Of a DNA stretch of 64,000 nt, positions 45,441 through 54,729 are shown piece after piece (the first letter of the stretch is position 1; every line of letters starts with the position of its first letter). The position numbers and the translations under genes are program-made. The stretch is from Rhodobacteraceae bacterium M382 (GTDB lineage: Bacteria > Pseudomonadota > Alphaproteobacteria > Rhodobacterales > Rhodobacteraceae), in NCBI GenBank assembly GCA_025141015.1, contig CP081098.1, positions 4,036,501-4,100,500 of the forward strand, written 5' to 3'. Under the pieces are notes generated by a model. That model did not search any database. It worked only from the letters and a program-made list of their open reading frames with translations, and was not told the DNA's origin.

Positions 45441-47492
45441 CTATCCGCATACCGGCTCGGGCTGCGCCAAAACATGTGTGCGGTCTGGCACATCGGGTTG
45501 AGGCATCAGGTCTCGTGTTTCCAAATGGCAGTGGATCACATGCCCAGCCGTCATCTCGCGCCGCGGAGGCACGGTGGTGTCACAGATTGATCCAACATGG
45601 CGTGGACACCGCCGTTTGAACGGGCAACCCGTCGCCGGAGGAGATTTTTCAGTCACGTCATCTGCCAGCAACGCAGGCGCTGCATCTGGATCGGGCTCTA
45701 GCACAGCGCCCATCAGCGTTTGCGTATAGGGATGATAGGGGGGAGCATAGACGTCGGCAGCGGGGCCAATTTCACAGATCCGTCCCTGATACAGCACAGC
45801 CACCCGATCCGACACGGCCCGCACCACCGCCAGATCATGGCTGACAAAAATATAGGAGGATCCGTTTTCTTTTTGCAATCGGGTCAACAGCGCCAGCGCG
45901 GCTGCCTGTACCGACACATCCAGAGCCGAGGTCACTTCGTCACACAGGGTTACTTCTGGATTGGCAGCAAAGGCCCGGGCCACACCAACACGCTGCTTTT
46001 CGCCCCCGGACAATTGTCCGGGAAACCGCGATATATATCGCGCAGGCAGGCGTACTGCTTCCAGAAGCGTTTCGGTCCGAGCTTGCGCTTCTGAACCTTT
46101 CACGCCGTGGTACAATCGCAACGGCGCCCCAAGGATTTCTCCAATGGTCTGACGTGGGTTCAGGGATGCATCCGCGTTCTGAAAAATCATCTGAACCCGC
46201 CGCAGAGTTTCGCGATCTCTTCTGGAGACTGATGACGTCAGATCCTGGCCATTGCCCAGCGTCACCGATCCTGCCTGGGTCCCGACCAGACCTGCGATGG
46301 CCCGCAGGATGGTGGATTTCCCAGAGCCACTTTCACCAACTAACCCAAGGGTTTCGCCCTTTTTGAGGTCAAAGTCCACACGCTCAACGGTCGGCGTTTT
46401 ATGTGGGCGTTTGAATACCCGATCCAGCAGCCCTGGCTTGCTGTAGCTGATCGCCACATCCCGAAGCTGCAGCGCTGGCGCGTCTTGCACATCTGGTTCC
46501 CGGTGGGTCTGCGGACGTGGCCGATCTGGTTTGTCGGAATGCAGACAGCGGGCCTGAGACGACCCCATCTTTTGCAGATCCGGCATGCGTTGCCGACAAT
46601 CATCACGCACCAACGCACAGCGGTCTGCAAAGGCACATTGCGTCAATGCGGATCCAACTGCAGGCGGTGTGCCCGGCATTGAGGCAGGAATTCCGGGATC
46701 ACCCAATCGGGGGATCGAGGCCAGCAGACCGCGCGTGTAAGGATGCTTTGGCGCGCGCAAAACATCGCGCGTGGGCCCTTCTTCAGCCAATTGCCCCGCA
46801 TACATCACCGCGACACGATCCGCGACGCGGGCAATCACGCCCATGTCGTGACTGACGTAAATCATCGCCACGCCCATCTCTTGGGCCAATGTGCGTAGGA
46901 ATTCCAGGATATGCGCCTGGGTTGTCACGTCCAATCCTGTGGTCGGCTCGTCCAGCAACAACGCCTTGGCATTGCCCGCCAGCGCCATGGCAACGGCCGC
47001 GCGCTGTTGTTGCCCACCGGACAATTCGTGCGGGTACCGCTGCGCCATATCTGCGGGGCTGGGCAGGCGCACACGGGCCAGCAATTCAACCACGCGGTCT
47101 GCGCGTCCCGTTGCGTCCAGATCGGAATGCAGCCTCAGGGCCTCGTCAATTTGCTGACCAATCTTCAGCGTTGGCGTCAGCGCCTGTCCTGCGTTTTGTG
47201 GGATCAACGCAATCGCCCCACCGCGCAATTTGGCGCGCTCTTTTTCAGGCAAGGCAAACATGTCGTGGCCGTCAAACACGGCACGCCCGCGAAACACGGA
47301 CAGGCCGGGTTTCAGATACCCCATCATCGCCAGCGCCACAGTCGATTTCCCCGATCCGCTTTCCCCCACAATCCCAAGGGTTTCCCCAGCGGCCAGTTCC
47401 AGCGACACACCGCGCAGAATGGGGGCTTCGCGACCGCCTTTGGCAACGAACCCCAGCGACAGATCCTCGATTTGGATCAATGATTTTGTCAT
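45441..47492 (-). CDS. Oligopeptide-type ABC transporter, two fused ATPase domains
   Basis: Product of 683 residues from the ATG at 47492 (MTKSLIQIEDLSLGFVAKGG), with GAGGGATG upstream. Domain 1 has [43 protein letters not shown]; domain 2 has [42 protein letters not shown]. Each ends with the oligopeptide-type tail and CAFADRCALVRDDC / CPFKRRCPRHVGSIC cysteine clusters, typical of DppD/DppF. It has the same layout as the ATPase at 15.5-17.4 kb but is clearly diverged. It drives import by the SBP and permeases encoded just upstream. Confidence 0.93.
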   Translation of the reverse strand: MTKSLIQIEDLSLGFVAKGGREAPILRGVSLELAAGETLGIVGESGSGKSTVALAMMGYLKPGLSVFRGRAVFDGHDMFALPEKERAKLRGGAIALIPQNAGQALTPTLKIGQQIDEALRLHSDLDATGRADRVVELLARVRLPSPADMAQRYPHELSGGQQQRAAVAMALAGNAKALLLDEPTTGLDVTTQAHILEFLRTLAQEMGVAMIYVSHDMGVIARVADRVAVMYAGQLAEEGPTRDVLRAPKHPYTRGLLASIPRLGDPGIPASMPGTPPAVGSALTQCAFADRCALVRDDCRQRMPDLQKMGSSQARCLHSDKPDRPRPQTHREPDVQDAPALQLRDVAISYSKPGLLDRVFKRPHKTPTVERVDFDLKKGETLGLVGESGSGKSTILRAIAGLVGTQAGSVTLGNGQDLTSSVSRRDRETLRRVQMIFQNADASLNPRQTIGEILGAPLRLYHGVKGSEAQARTETLLEAVRLPARYISRFPGQLSGGEKQRVGVARAFAANPEVTLCDEVTSALDVSVQAAALALLTRLQKENGSSYIFVSHDLAVVRAVSDRVAVLYQGRICEIGPAADVYAPPYHPYTQTLMGAVLEPDPDAAPALLADDVTEKSPPATGCPFKRRCPRHVGSICDTTVPPRREMTAGHVIHCHLETRDLMPQPDVPDRTHVLAQPEPVCG

Positions 47493-47502
47493 ATCACATC
47501 CC

Positions 47503-48345
47503 TCACACAGCAATGGCGGTTGCACGGTCAAGGCCCAGCGCCTTGCCCACAGCATCAGCCAGCAGATTGATCCCGATGATCAACGACGACAGGGCCAGGC
47601 AGGGCCAGAACACCCCCCACGGAGCCGTCGACAAAAGTCCGCGTTCCTGTGCAACCATCAGCCCCCAATCAGGCGTAGGAGGCGTGGCGCCAAACCCCAG
47701 AAACGACAGGGACGAGAACGCCAGCAACATCCAGCTCCATCGCATTGCTCCCTCGACCAGCAGGATGTCGGACAGGTTTGGGAACATCTCGCGGGTGATA
47801 ATGGGCCACAGTTTTTCGCCCCGTGCCTTGGCAGCGGTGACAAAGTCCCGCGCCGCCACTTGCATCGCCGCCCCGCGCACCACGCGCAAAACCGCAACGC
47901 CATAGAAGAACCCCAGTGTCGGAATGATGGTCACCGGCCCTGCGCCACCAATCGAGATGATCAACAACAAAAACAGCAGCCATGGCATCGACAAAAATGC
48001 ATCAACAATCCGCATCGAGTATTCATCTACGCGCCCGCCAACGGTGCCAAAAAAGATACCGGCGAACCCGCCCCAGAGCGTTGCAATGACAGCCGCCGCA
48101 AAGGTCACGGAAATCGCCAGTCGCCCACCATAGATCACACGGGAAAACACATCCCGGCCCAGCGTATCGGTGCCCATCCAATGGGCCGTAGAAGGGGCCA
48201 ACAGAATTGCATCCGCATCCTGCATGGTGGGATCATAAGGGGCCAGAACAGGTGCCAACAGCGCCATACCCACATGAAACAGGGTGAGGATCAGGCCAAT
48301 GGCCCCCGAAGGGCGCGCGGCCACGTTTTGAATGAGGCTCAGCAT
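47503..48345 (-). CDS. Oligopeptide-type ABC transporter permease (DppC-like)
   Basis: Product of 280 residues from the ATG at 48345 (MLSLIQNVAARPSGAIGLIL), preceded by AAAGGAC in the end of the DppB-like gene. It has the OppC/DppC N-terminus, APYDPTMQDADAILLAPSTA, the conserved HWMGTDTLGRDVFSRVIYGG and the EAA loop AAKARGEKLWPIITREMFPN. Six helices are predicted. It forms the channel with the DppB-like protein; 10 bp separate it from the downstream ATPase gene. Confidence 0.92.
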   Translation of the reverse strand: MLSLIQNVAARPSGAIGLILTLFHVGMALLAPVLAPYDPTMQDADAILLAPSTAHWMGTDTLGRDVFSRVIYGGRLAISVTFAAAVIATLWGGFAGIFFGTVGGRVDEYSMRIVDAFLSMPWLLFLLLIISIGGAGPVTIIPTLGFFYGVAVLRVVRGAAMQVAARDFVTAAKARGEKLWPIITREMFPNLSDILLVEGAMRWSWMLLAFSSLSFLGFGATPPTPDWGLMVAQERGLLSTAPWGVFWPCLALSSLIIGINLLADAVGKALGLDRATAIAV

Positions 48346-48346
48346 A

Positions 48347-49297
48347 TCAATGTCCTTTGCGGCGCAAACGGGGATCCAAGGCCACCGCGGCAAGATCAGC
48401 CAGCAGGTTCACACCCACGTAAATAACCGAGAAAATCAGTGCGATGGCCTGCACCATTGGCAGATCGCGGTCGAAAATGGCCTGGATCATCAAGGTGCCA
48501 AGGCCGGGATAATTAAAGACTTTTTCGACCACCACGACTCCGGCCAACAACCAGGCGATGGTCAGAGCAATCACATTTAGGGCCGGGATCATCGCGTTCG
48601 GGACAACGTGTTTCCAGATGATTTGGCGTTCAGGCACCCCCTTCAAACGCGCCATCTGCACGTAGTCGCTGGTCATCACATCAATCACGCTGGCCCGCAT
48701 CATCCGCATGATATGGGCGATCAAAACCGCGCTCAGAACGATCACGGGCAGCACGATATTGGGCAGCATCTGCATCAAACCCGCCCCGGGCGAGATGATG
48801 GTTACAGCCGGAAACCATTGCAGCGTGATGGCAAAAACATAGATCAGAGCGGTCGCGGTCACGAATTCGGGAACTGTCATTGCCAGCATTGCAGCCCCAG
48901 ACAACGATAGATCCAGCGGTCTATCGCGTCGGACCCCCGCAGCAATCCCCAATATGATCGCCAGCGGAATCGCCAGCAGCGCAGCAAATCCGCCCAACAA
49001 GGCTGTATTGCGGAACCGCTCCCAGATCAGCTCGTTGATGGGTTTGCGTTTCTTCAGGGAATAGCCGAAATCGCCCTGTGCGGCCCCTGCCACCCATTCG
49101 CCATAGCGTACCACAGCCGGGCGGTTCAGGCCCTGTTGTTCAATACAGCGCTCTAACCGGGGGCCCTGTGCGAACCGTTGCAGGAAAGAGGTACACACGT
49201 TGCCGGGCAGCGCCTCGACGGCGAGAAACATGATGATCGAGACAAATGCAACGGTGAACGCAGCAAAACCAAAGCGGCGCAGAATGAGGGTTGGCAT
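48347..49297 (-). CDS. Oligopeptide-type ABC transporter permease (DppB-like)
   Basis: Product of 316 residues from the ATG at 49297 (MPTLILRRFGFAAFTVAFVS). The first helix and the periplasmic part with LPGNVCTSFLQRFAQGPRLE are of DppB type, although the first periplasmic loop is unusual in having two Cys (C-T-S-F ... RCIEQQ). The EAA loop is QMARLKGVPERQIIWKHVVP. The C-terminus AAVALDPRLRRKGH is the usual DppB end. Its stop lies one base before the DppC-like start. Confidence 0.92.
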   Translation of the reverse strand: MPTLILRRFGFAAFTVAFVSIIMFLAVEALPGNVCTSFLQRFAQGPRLERCIEQQGLNRPAVVRYGEWVAGAAQGDFGYSLKKRKPINELIWERFRNTALLGGFAALLAIPLAIILGIAAGVRRDRPLDLSLSGAAMLAMTVPEFVTATALIYVFAITLQWFPAVTIISPGAGLMQMLPNIVLPVIVLSAVLIAHIMRMMRASVIDVMTSDYVQMARLKGVPERQIIWKHVVPNAMIPALNVIALTIAWLLAGVVVVEKVFNYPGLGTLMIQAIFDRDLPMVQAIALIFSVIYVGVNLLADLAAVALDPRLRRKGH

Positions 49298-49330
49298 GAG
49301 CAGGCCCTGTTCAGGATATTGAAAAGCCAA

Positions 49331-49360
49331 CGTGGCCTGTTTTTTGCAAAGCAGGCCACG
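49331..49360 (-). promoter_or_regulatory. Intercistronic hairpin after the SBP gene
   Basis: CGTGGCCTG (49331-49339) pairs with CAGGCCACG (49352-49360) around a 12-base loop in the 94-bp gap between the SBP and DppB-like genes. On the transcribed (minus) strand no T-run follows, so it is more likely a 3' stabilising structure or leaky barrier than a terminator. It mirrors the hairpin at the same place in the other ABC operon. Confidence 0.6.
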
Positions 49361-49391
49361 CAGGGAAGTATGTCGGAAATGCTGATCCCGA

Positions 49392-50888
49392 TCAGGAACC
49401 GGACGCCGATTTCACAACGTCTTCGTACCGGATCGAGAAGTCTTCGACCGGCTGGATGCCCGACAGTTTGGCACTAAAGGCCCGCACAGTGTTCAAGTGG
49501 ACAGGGATGAAGGATCCGCCAGTTTCCCACAGTTCGTTCTGCAGCTCACCATACAGCGCCTTGCGCTTGTCAAAATCCAGCTCGCCGCGCGCGGCGTCCA
49601 GTTTGGTGTCAAACTCGGCACTGTTCCACCCGGTCTCGTTCCAGGTTGCGGTTGACCGATAGGCCTCATTGAGGATCTGATCGGTTGGGCGCTGGGACCA
49701 GCCTGTGGCAAAGAATGGCTCTTTCATCCAGACATCGCCCCAGTATCCATCTGAAGGGGCAGGAACCAGTTCGATGGTGATACCGGCGTCTTTGGCCTGG
49801 TTTTGCAAAACCTCGGCCATCTTCACAGCCCCTTCGGAAATATCCGAAACGAACAGCTCAACGGTCAAACCATCGGCATACCCGGCTTCGGCCAGCAACG
49901 CTTTGGCGCCTTCGATGTCGCGGGCGCATTCGATTTCGGCGCGGTACTGGTCGCCAGACCAGATAGGATGGTCACAAGAGGTGATATAGCCACCCTTACC
50001 ATAAACCAGTTTGCCCAAAGCATCGCGATCAGCGGTCATGCGAATCGCCTTGCGGACACGTGGATCGTCGAACGGCGCTTCTTGGGTGTTCATCACCAGC
50101 CCAACCCAACGGCCGGTCGGAACAGATTGAACCGTGAAATTCGGGTTGTTTGCAAACAGCGGAACCTGTTCGGCCGACAATGCGTAGATAAAGTCAATCT
50201 GCCCCGCTTGCAGCGCCGCAACACGGGCATCCTGATCTGCAATCGCGATCAGTTCCATGTTCTCGGTACCAACAGTGCCGCCATAGTAGTTGTCAAAACG
50301 CTTCAGCGTCGTTGTGCCCAGCGGATCATAGCCCACCATCGCATAGGGACCAGTGCCGATACCGCTTTCGCACAATGCATCCAGATCATTGCCACAGGTC
50401 TCGGCGTCCAGCATCTTGATCCGGTAATCCATGACCAACAGCGGGAAATCGGCGTGGGTTTGTTTCAGAACCACTTTGGCGGTCAGCGCGTCGACGACCT
50501 CAACGTGGTCGATGACCTCCATCACGCCTTTGGTGGGGCTGTCGATCGTCTCAGACTGGGTGCGCATCAGAGAAAATGCCACGTCTTCGGCTGTAAAGGC
50601 GCTGCCATTGTGGAACGTCACATCGGGGCGCAGTTTAAAGGTCCACTCTTTGGCGTCTGGTGTTGGCTCCCAGCTCAGCGCCAGATCGGCAGAAGGGCGA
50701 CCATCATCGCCCTGACGTACCAAACGCGAATATACGTTCTGGATAGCCTCGTAAAAACGCTGAGGCGAAATCGGGTCGATCGACTCAGATCCGCCATACC
50801 CCAATTCATGTGGAATACGCAGCGTTTCGGCGGAGGCTGCAGAGCCCAACAGCGCAACGGCTGCCGAAAGCAGGAGAGACTTTTTCAT
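49392..50888 (-). CDS. ABC transporter substrate-binding protein, family 5
   Basis: Product of 498 residues with a clear signal peptide (MKKSLLLSAAVALLGSAASA). Family-5 SBP signatures are KEWTFKLRPDVTFHNGSAFT and RVRKAIRMTADRDALGKLVY. Two Cys (ETCGNDLDALCES) may form a disulfide, as in DppA-like proteins. GAAGGT lies upstream of the ATG. It is the first gene of the operon SBP, DppB, DppC, ATPase, HAD, metallophosphoesterase. The ligand cannot be read from the sequence; the two phosphatase genes suggest a phosphorylated molecule. Confidence 0.93.
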   Translation of the reverse strand: MKKSLLLSAAVALLGSAASAETLRIPHELGYGGSESIDPISPQRFYEAIQNVYSRLVRQGDDGRPSADLALSWEPTPDAKEWTFKLRPDVTFHNGSAFTAEDVAFSLMRTQSETIDSPTKGVMEVIDHVEVVDALTAKVVLKQTHADFPLLVMDYRIKMLDAETCGNDLDALCESGIGTGPYAMVGYDPLGTTTLKRFDNYYGGTVGTENMELIAIADQDARVAALQAGQIDFIYALSAEQVPLFANNPNFTVQSVPTGRWVGLVMNTQEAPFDDPRVRKAIRMTADRDALGKLVYGKGGYITSCDHPIWSGDQYRAEIECARDIEGAKALLAEAGYADGLTVELFVSDISEGAVKMAEVLQNQAKDAGITIELVPAPSDGYWGDVWMKEPFFATGWSQRPTDQILNEAYRSTATWNETGWNSAEFDTKLDAARGELDFDKRKALYGELQNELWETGGSFIPVHLNTVRAFSAKLSGIQPVEDFSIRYEDVVKSASGS

Positions 50889-51538
50889 TTTGATACCTTC
50901 AGGTGAAAGTCTGAGAGAAGTTCCGAATGGATCGATCCACTCGTCTCGGCCCCACTATTGACTCATGGTAAACGCAAGATGTCAGCCAGATGAAACTCAG
51001 ATGACAGAACCCATTCGCACCAACTTCGGGAGCACACCCTCTTCTCGGTAGCGGTGAATGACGGCTCACCGCACACCTTCAAAATCGTGCACGCAATTCA
51101 GCGCCTTGTTCGTGTCTACTTGGATCTGAAGGTGGCTCCCTCCCAGACGAAATGACGGCGCGGGATCTCATGGGCAATATCTGCAGCCGAGTGGATTTTT
51201 AAAAGTTGCGCTGTCGTGCTTTGGGCAGCGGTCGCCATTTTGAAGAGTGTCCGTCTCAGAATTGAAACCTTGCATAGCTCGATCGTCCTGGAAGCGACCA
51301 TTTAGCATAGCGTTTCGCTACTGCATCGGTGCACGTTGACTGGTTCACTTTCAGTAAGGAAATACTCGACTGATTGAAAACAAGAGCTTCCAAAGATCGT
51401 CCTTCCTAATCAAAAGGCGCATCCCGCTTCAAATTTGAAAGCACCGAGAGTCCAAATTTACCAGCCATGGACCGTTTGCGCCGGTGCGCGCTGTTCGTAA
51501 TGCGGGCAGCCTAAGGCGGCTTGGATGTGTGAGGGGCG
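50889..51538. other. 650-bp divergent promoter region
   Basis: Separates the leftward ABC operon and the rightward RTX gene. A minus-strand frame of 61 codons (51116-51301) has no recognisable features and is not called. The region should contain both promoters; no clear operator or RNA was recognised. Confidence 0.5.
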
Positions 51539-51601
51539 ATGTCCTATTCGCCCGACCACAGCGTATGTACCGTATTGGGGAAGGCGTTCGACGATGGATA
51601 A
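51539..51601 (+). CDS. Possible 20-residue leader peptide
   Basis: ATG 51539 with GAGGGG six bases upstream opens a frame MSYSPDHSVCTVLGKAFDDG that ends at 51601, seven bases past the ATG of the RTX gene. The overlap would allow translational coupling. Evidence is only the Shine-Dalgarno and the overlap, so this is weak; the alternative is that the RTX gene begins in its own frame at 51525. Confidence 0.25.
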   Translation: MSYSPDHSVCTVLGKAFDDG

Positions 51602-54584
51602 TTTGTTACAAGACGTGGAAGAGCGGCTGACCTTTGACCAGTATGCCGTTTCAGATCATTGGGTTGGCGGAACTGGAGACGACGGAGTCGCCACATTGTC
51701 AACATCAGTCGAAACTGTCGCTGGCGTTCCATACGAGCTTGAATTCAATCTGGCGGCCAACCTTTCGGCAGACGTCGAAAGCGTTACCGTTGACGTCTTT
51801 TTCGGTGGCCTGAACGTCGGTGAATTTGTGCACACAGGGGGTATTTTCCAGACCTATGTCTTTGACTTGACCGGGACTGGCGGTACGGCCGAACTCTCCT
51901 TCCATATCTCCAGCAGTTCGCAAAGCGGACCTGACACCATCGACACATCCGGTGTGGTGCCCAGTTACTCTGTGGTCATGACTTTCATGGGTGCAGACGT
52001 GACGGTGGACGCCTTCGCACCGGGGCAAAATTTCGTGTATCAGGTCCTGAATGGGCAACTCGTAAAATTCGATTTGGAGACCAACAGTTATACCCAGGCG
52101 GAAACCCCCGCCGCGGTGAATGTGAACGCCATCGGCTTTTCCACCGAAGACAATCTGATTTACGGGATTGCAAGATCGAACGGTGTTGATGCGGCCGGTG
52201 CCGCCATTGCGCGAAACGACGTTGTCGCAATTGATGCAAGGGGGGCGACCTATGTGGTCTCGGATGGCGTCATGGGCTCCTATATCGGCGATCTTGATGA
52301 TCAGGGAAACCTCTGGACTTTTAGCGGCAACCTAAGCCGGGCTGTGGTCTATGACCTTTCAGCTGCAAACACGGACGGGTCCCTGCCGCATCAGCAGATC
52401 GATTTGCCATCAATCGGGTTTGCGACTAGCGGTCTGGCCGACCTGGCATTCCATGCTCCTACCCAGACTTTTTATGGGGTGGCTCATTCCGGGGCTCTTG
52501 GGGAACCCGGCCTGCTGGTGGCCATCGATGTCACCGAAGTGGCCGTGGGGGGCGTGCCGTCCGTTACGACACAGACGATTTCGGGCACACTTGTTGACGG
52601 CGAAATGCGCCCCGGTATTCCAACCGGCGCATTTGGTGCCACAATCGTCGACGGGGACGGCAACGTCTATATCGGTGCCAACAACACCGATCACGATCTG
52701 GACAGTTCAACACCTGCCTCCGGCGGGTTCTATCGCGTTGTCACCGGCGATGATGGGGGTCTTTATTTGCAGCTGCTTGCTGACGCGCCGCGTGTCAGCA
52801 GCAACGATGGCGCAATGGACACCCGTGGCGTCGACCCATTTCTGGGGATCGACAGCTCGTCCACCGTGCTGCTTCGCGCACCCGTCCTGTCCGTGGCTGT
52901 TGCCGAAGACGATCTGGTTCAACTTGCCGCAAAAGGCGATGGCGTCACCATAGATTTGCTGGCCAATGATGATGTGTCACAGGGTGAGACCCTGACATTG
53001 ACGCATCTGAATGGTCAGGTTGTCGAGATTGGGGACGAGGTGGTTCTGGCGAACGGTGAGGTCGTGACATACCTCGGCAATGGCCAGGTGTCGGTGACGC
53101 CGGGCAGCACACCAAGGGATGTTTCGGTTGAACTGACGTATAGCATCGTGAACCAGAGCGGCATCGCGGATACCGCAACGCTGACGATACAAACGTCGCC
53201 GGTGCAGGGCACGGCTGGTAATGACCATATGGTGGGTTTTGTCGATGCTGACGGCACCCATATCGACGGGCCCGATGGGCTGGATGATGTGATCCTTGGG
53301 TATGGGGGAAACGACAAGATCTTTGCCAGATCGGGCGATGATGACATCTATGGCGGTGAAGGGAATGACTTTATTCGCGCAGCGGCAGGAGATGACCTTA
53401 TCTATGGTGAGGCGGGCCGCGATGTTTTGGACGGTGGCGCAGGACATGACCGGATGTTCGGCGGCGTGGGCAACGACATCTACTTTGTAGATAGCATTGG
53501 GGACCAGGTCTCGGAACAGGGGGGAGACGGAACCGATACCGTAAAGTCCAAAGTGGATTTCGTCCTGGGTGACGGGCTGGAGCATCTGTGGCTGGCCAAA
53601 GGGTCAGACGCAACGAATGGGACGGGAAATGCGGCCCGGAATATGATCGTCGGCAATCAAAATGACAATCTCCTGCGCGGTTTGTCAGGCAATGACAACA
53701 TGATAGGCGGTGATGGCGACGATACCCTGTACGGCGGTGACGATCACGACAAGCTGCATGGCGGCGACGGTGCGGATATGCTTTACGGCGGCTCCGGAAA
53801 TGACAAGCTGCACGGTGGTCAGGGCAACGATACCGCATTTGGTGGCGACGGAAACGACGTCCTTTGCCCCGGTGATGGCGATGACGTGATGTATGGGGGC
53901 GATGGCCGTGACCTGCTTTCCGGGAATGCGGGGGCGGATACAGCTTATGGTGGGCTTGGTGACGACACCTACAAGGTGACCGACGCCTTGGACACGATTA
54001 TCGAATACGCCGACGAAGGCCACGACGTTGTTCATGCATTCGCGAGTCTTTCACTTTCCGCCAACGTCGAAGATCTGGTTCTGCTTGGCTCAGGTGATTT
54101 CCATGGAGCTGGGAATGACGGCGCGAACCGGATAACCGGCAATTCCAACAACAACGTCTTGGCCGGGAACGCCGGCAACGATCACCTTGATGGGGGGACA
54201 GGCGACGACGATATCTCCGGCGGTGCCGGTGCGGACAAGCTGTTGGGGCGCAGCGGCAACGATATCCTGGCAGGTGGCGCAGGCAACGACACCCTTGCCG
54301 GGGGTGACGGTGACGACGTCTTGTCCGGCGGGGCCGGAGACGACCTTATCTGCGGTGATTCAGGGGCTGATACTTTTGAGTTCAGCGCAAATCATGGACA
54401 CGACGAAATCCGCGCCTTTGACGTTTCCGAGGACATCCTCCATTTCATTGGCATTCAGGCGGATTCGCTTTCCTTCTCTGAAGAAAGCCAGAGCGTTCGC
54501 CTGACGTTTGATGCCCAAAACAGTGTGCTGTTTTTGGGCGTGACGGCTCAAGAATTGGAAACCGCCAACATCGTTTTCCTTTAA
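51594..54584 (+). CDS. Secreted RTX protein with DUF6923-like beta-propeller
   Basis: Product of 996 residues from the ATG at 51594 (MDNLLQDVEERLTFDQYAVS). No signal peptide. Residues about 1-140 are a beta-rich adhesin-like domain; 140-430 is a propeller-like region (FVYQVLNGQLVKFDLETNSY, NLIYGIARSNGVDAAGAAIA) resembling DUF6923; 430-535 is a cadherin/Ig-like domain (DGVTIDLLANDDVSQGETLT). From about 539, RTX repeats alternate with beta modules (SGNDNMIGGDGDDTLYGGDD, GGSGNDKLHGGQGNDTAFGG). The end, LFLGVTAQELETANIVFL, suits a type I secretion signal. It precedes the polysaccharide operon by 145 bp and may be a matrix or surface protein. Confidence 0.88.
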   Translation: MDNLLQDVEERLTFDQYAVSDHWVGGTGDDGVATLSTSVETVAGVPYELEFNLAANLSADVESVTVDVFFGGLNVGEFVHTGGIFQTYVFDLTGTGGTAELSFHISSSSQSGPDTIDTSGVVPSYSVVMTFMGADVTVDAFAPGQNFVYQVLNGQLVKFDLETNSYTQAETPAAVNVNAIGFSTEDNLIYGIARSNGVDAAGAAIARNDVVAIDARGATYVVSDGVMGSYIGDLDDQGNLWTFSGNLSRAVVYDLSAANTDGSLPHQQIDLPSIGFATSGLADLAFHAPTQTFYGVAHSGALGEPGLLVAIDVTEVAVGGVPSVTTQTISGTLVDGEMRPGIPTGAFGATIVDGDGNVYIGANNTDHDLDSSTPASGGFYRVVTGDDGGLYLQLLADAPRVSSNDGAMDTRGVDPFLGIDSSSTVLLRAPVLSVAVAEDDLVQLAAKGDGVTIDLLANDDVSQGETLTLTHLNGQVVEIGDEVVLANGEVVTYLGNGQVSVTPGSTPRDVSVELTYSIVNQSGIADTATLTIQTSPVQGTAGNDHMVGFVDADGTHIDGPDGLDDVILGYGGNDKIFARSGDDDIYGGEGNDFIRAAAGDDLIYGEAGRDVLDGGAGHDRMFGGVGNDIYFVDSIGDQVSEQGGDGTDTVKSKVDFVLGDGLEHLWLAKGSDATNGTGNAARNMIVGNQNDNLLRGLSGNDNMIGGDGDDTLYGGDDHDKLHGGDGADMLYGGSGNDKLHGGQGNDTAFGGDGNDVLCPGDGDDVMYGGDGRDLLSGNAGADTAYGGLGDDTYKVTDALDTIIEYADEGHDVVHAFASLSLSANVEDLVLLGSGDFHGAGNDGANRITGNSNNNVLAGNAGNDHLDGGTGDDDISGGAGADKLLGRSGNDILAGGAGNDTLAGGDGDDVLSGGAGDDLICGDSGADTFEFSANHGHDEIRAFDVSEDILHFIGIQADSLSFSEESQSVRLTFDAQNSVLFLGVTAQELETANIVFL

Positions 54585-54729
54585 ATCTGGGCAAAATTGC
54601 CCCTGTTGCCCCTGCCCGCCATACTTTTGGATAGCGCGTGCTGTGCTTTCGCAATCTGCTTTCGGCCTATGCGCGCACCCTCGCCCTGAAAGAACCCGGT
54701 AAAACCAGTTTAAGAGAGTGAGGTCTATT

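Noticed and set aside
51116-51301. A 61-codon minus-strand frame in the promoter gap of the RTX gene
   Set aside because: No family pattern and no convincing ribosome site.
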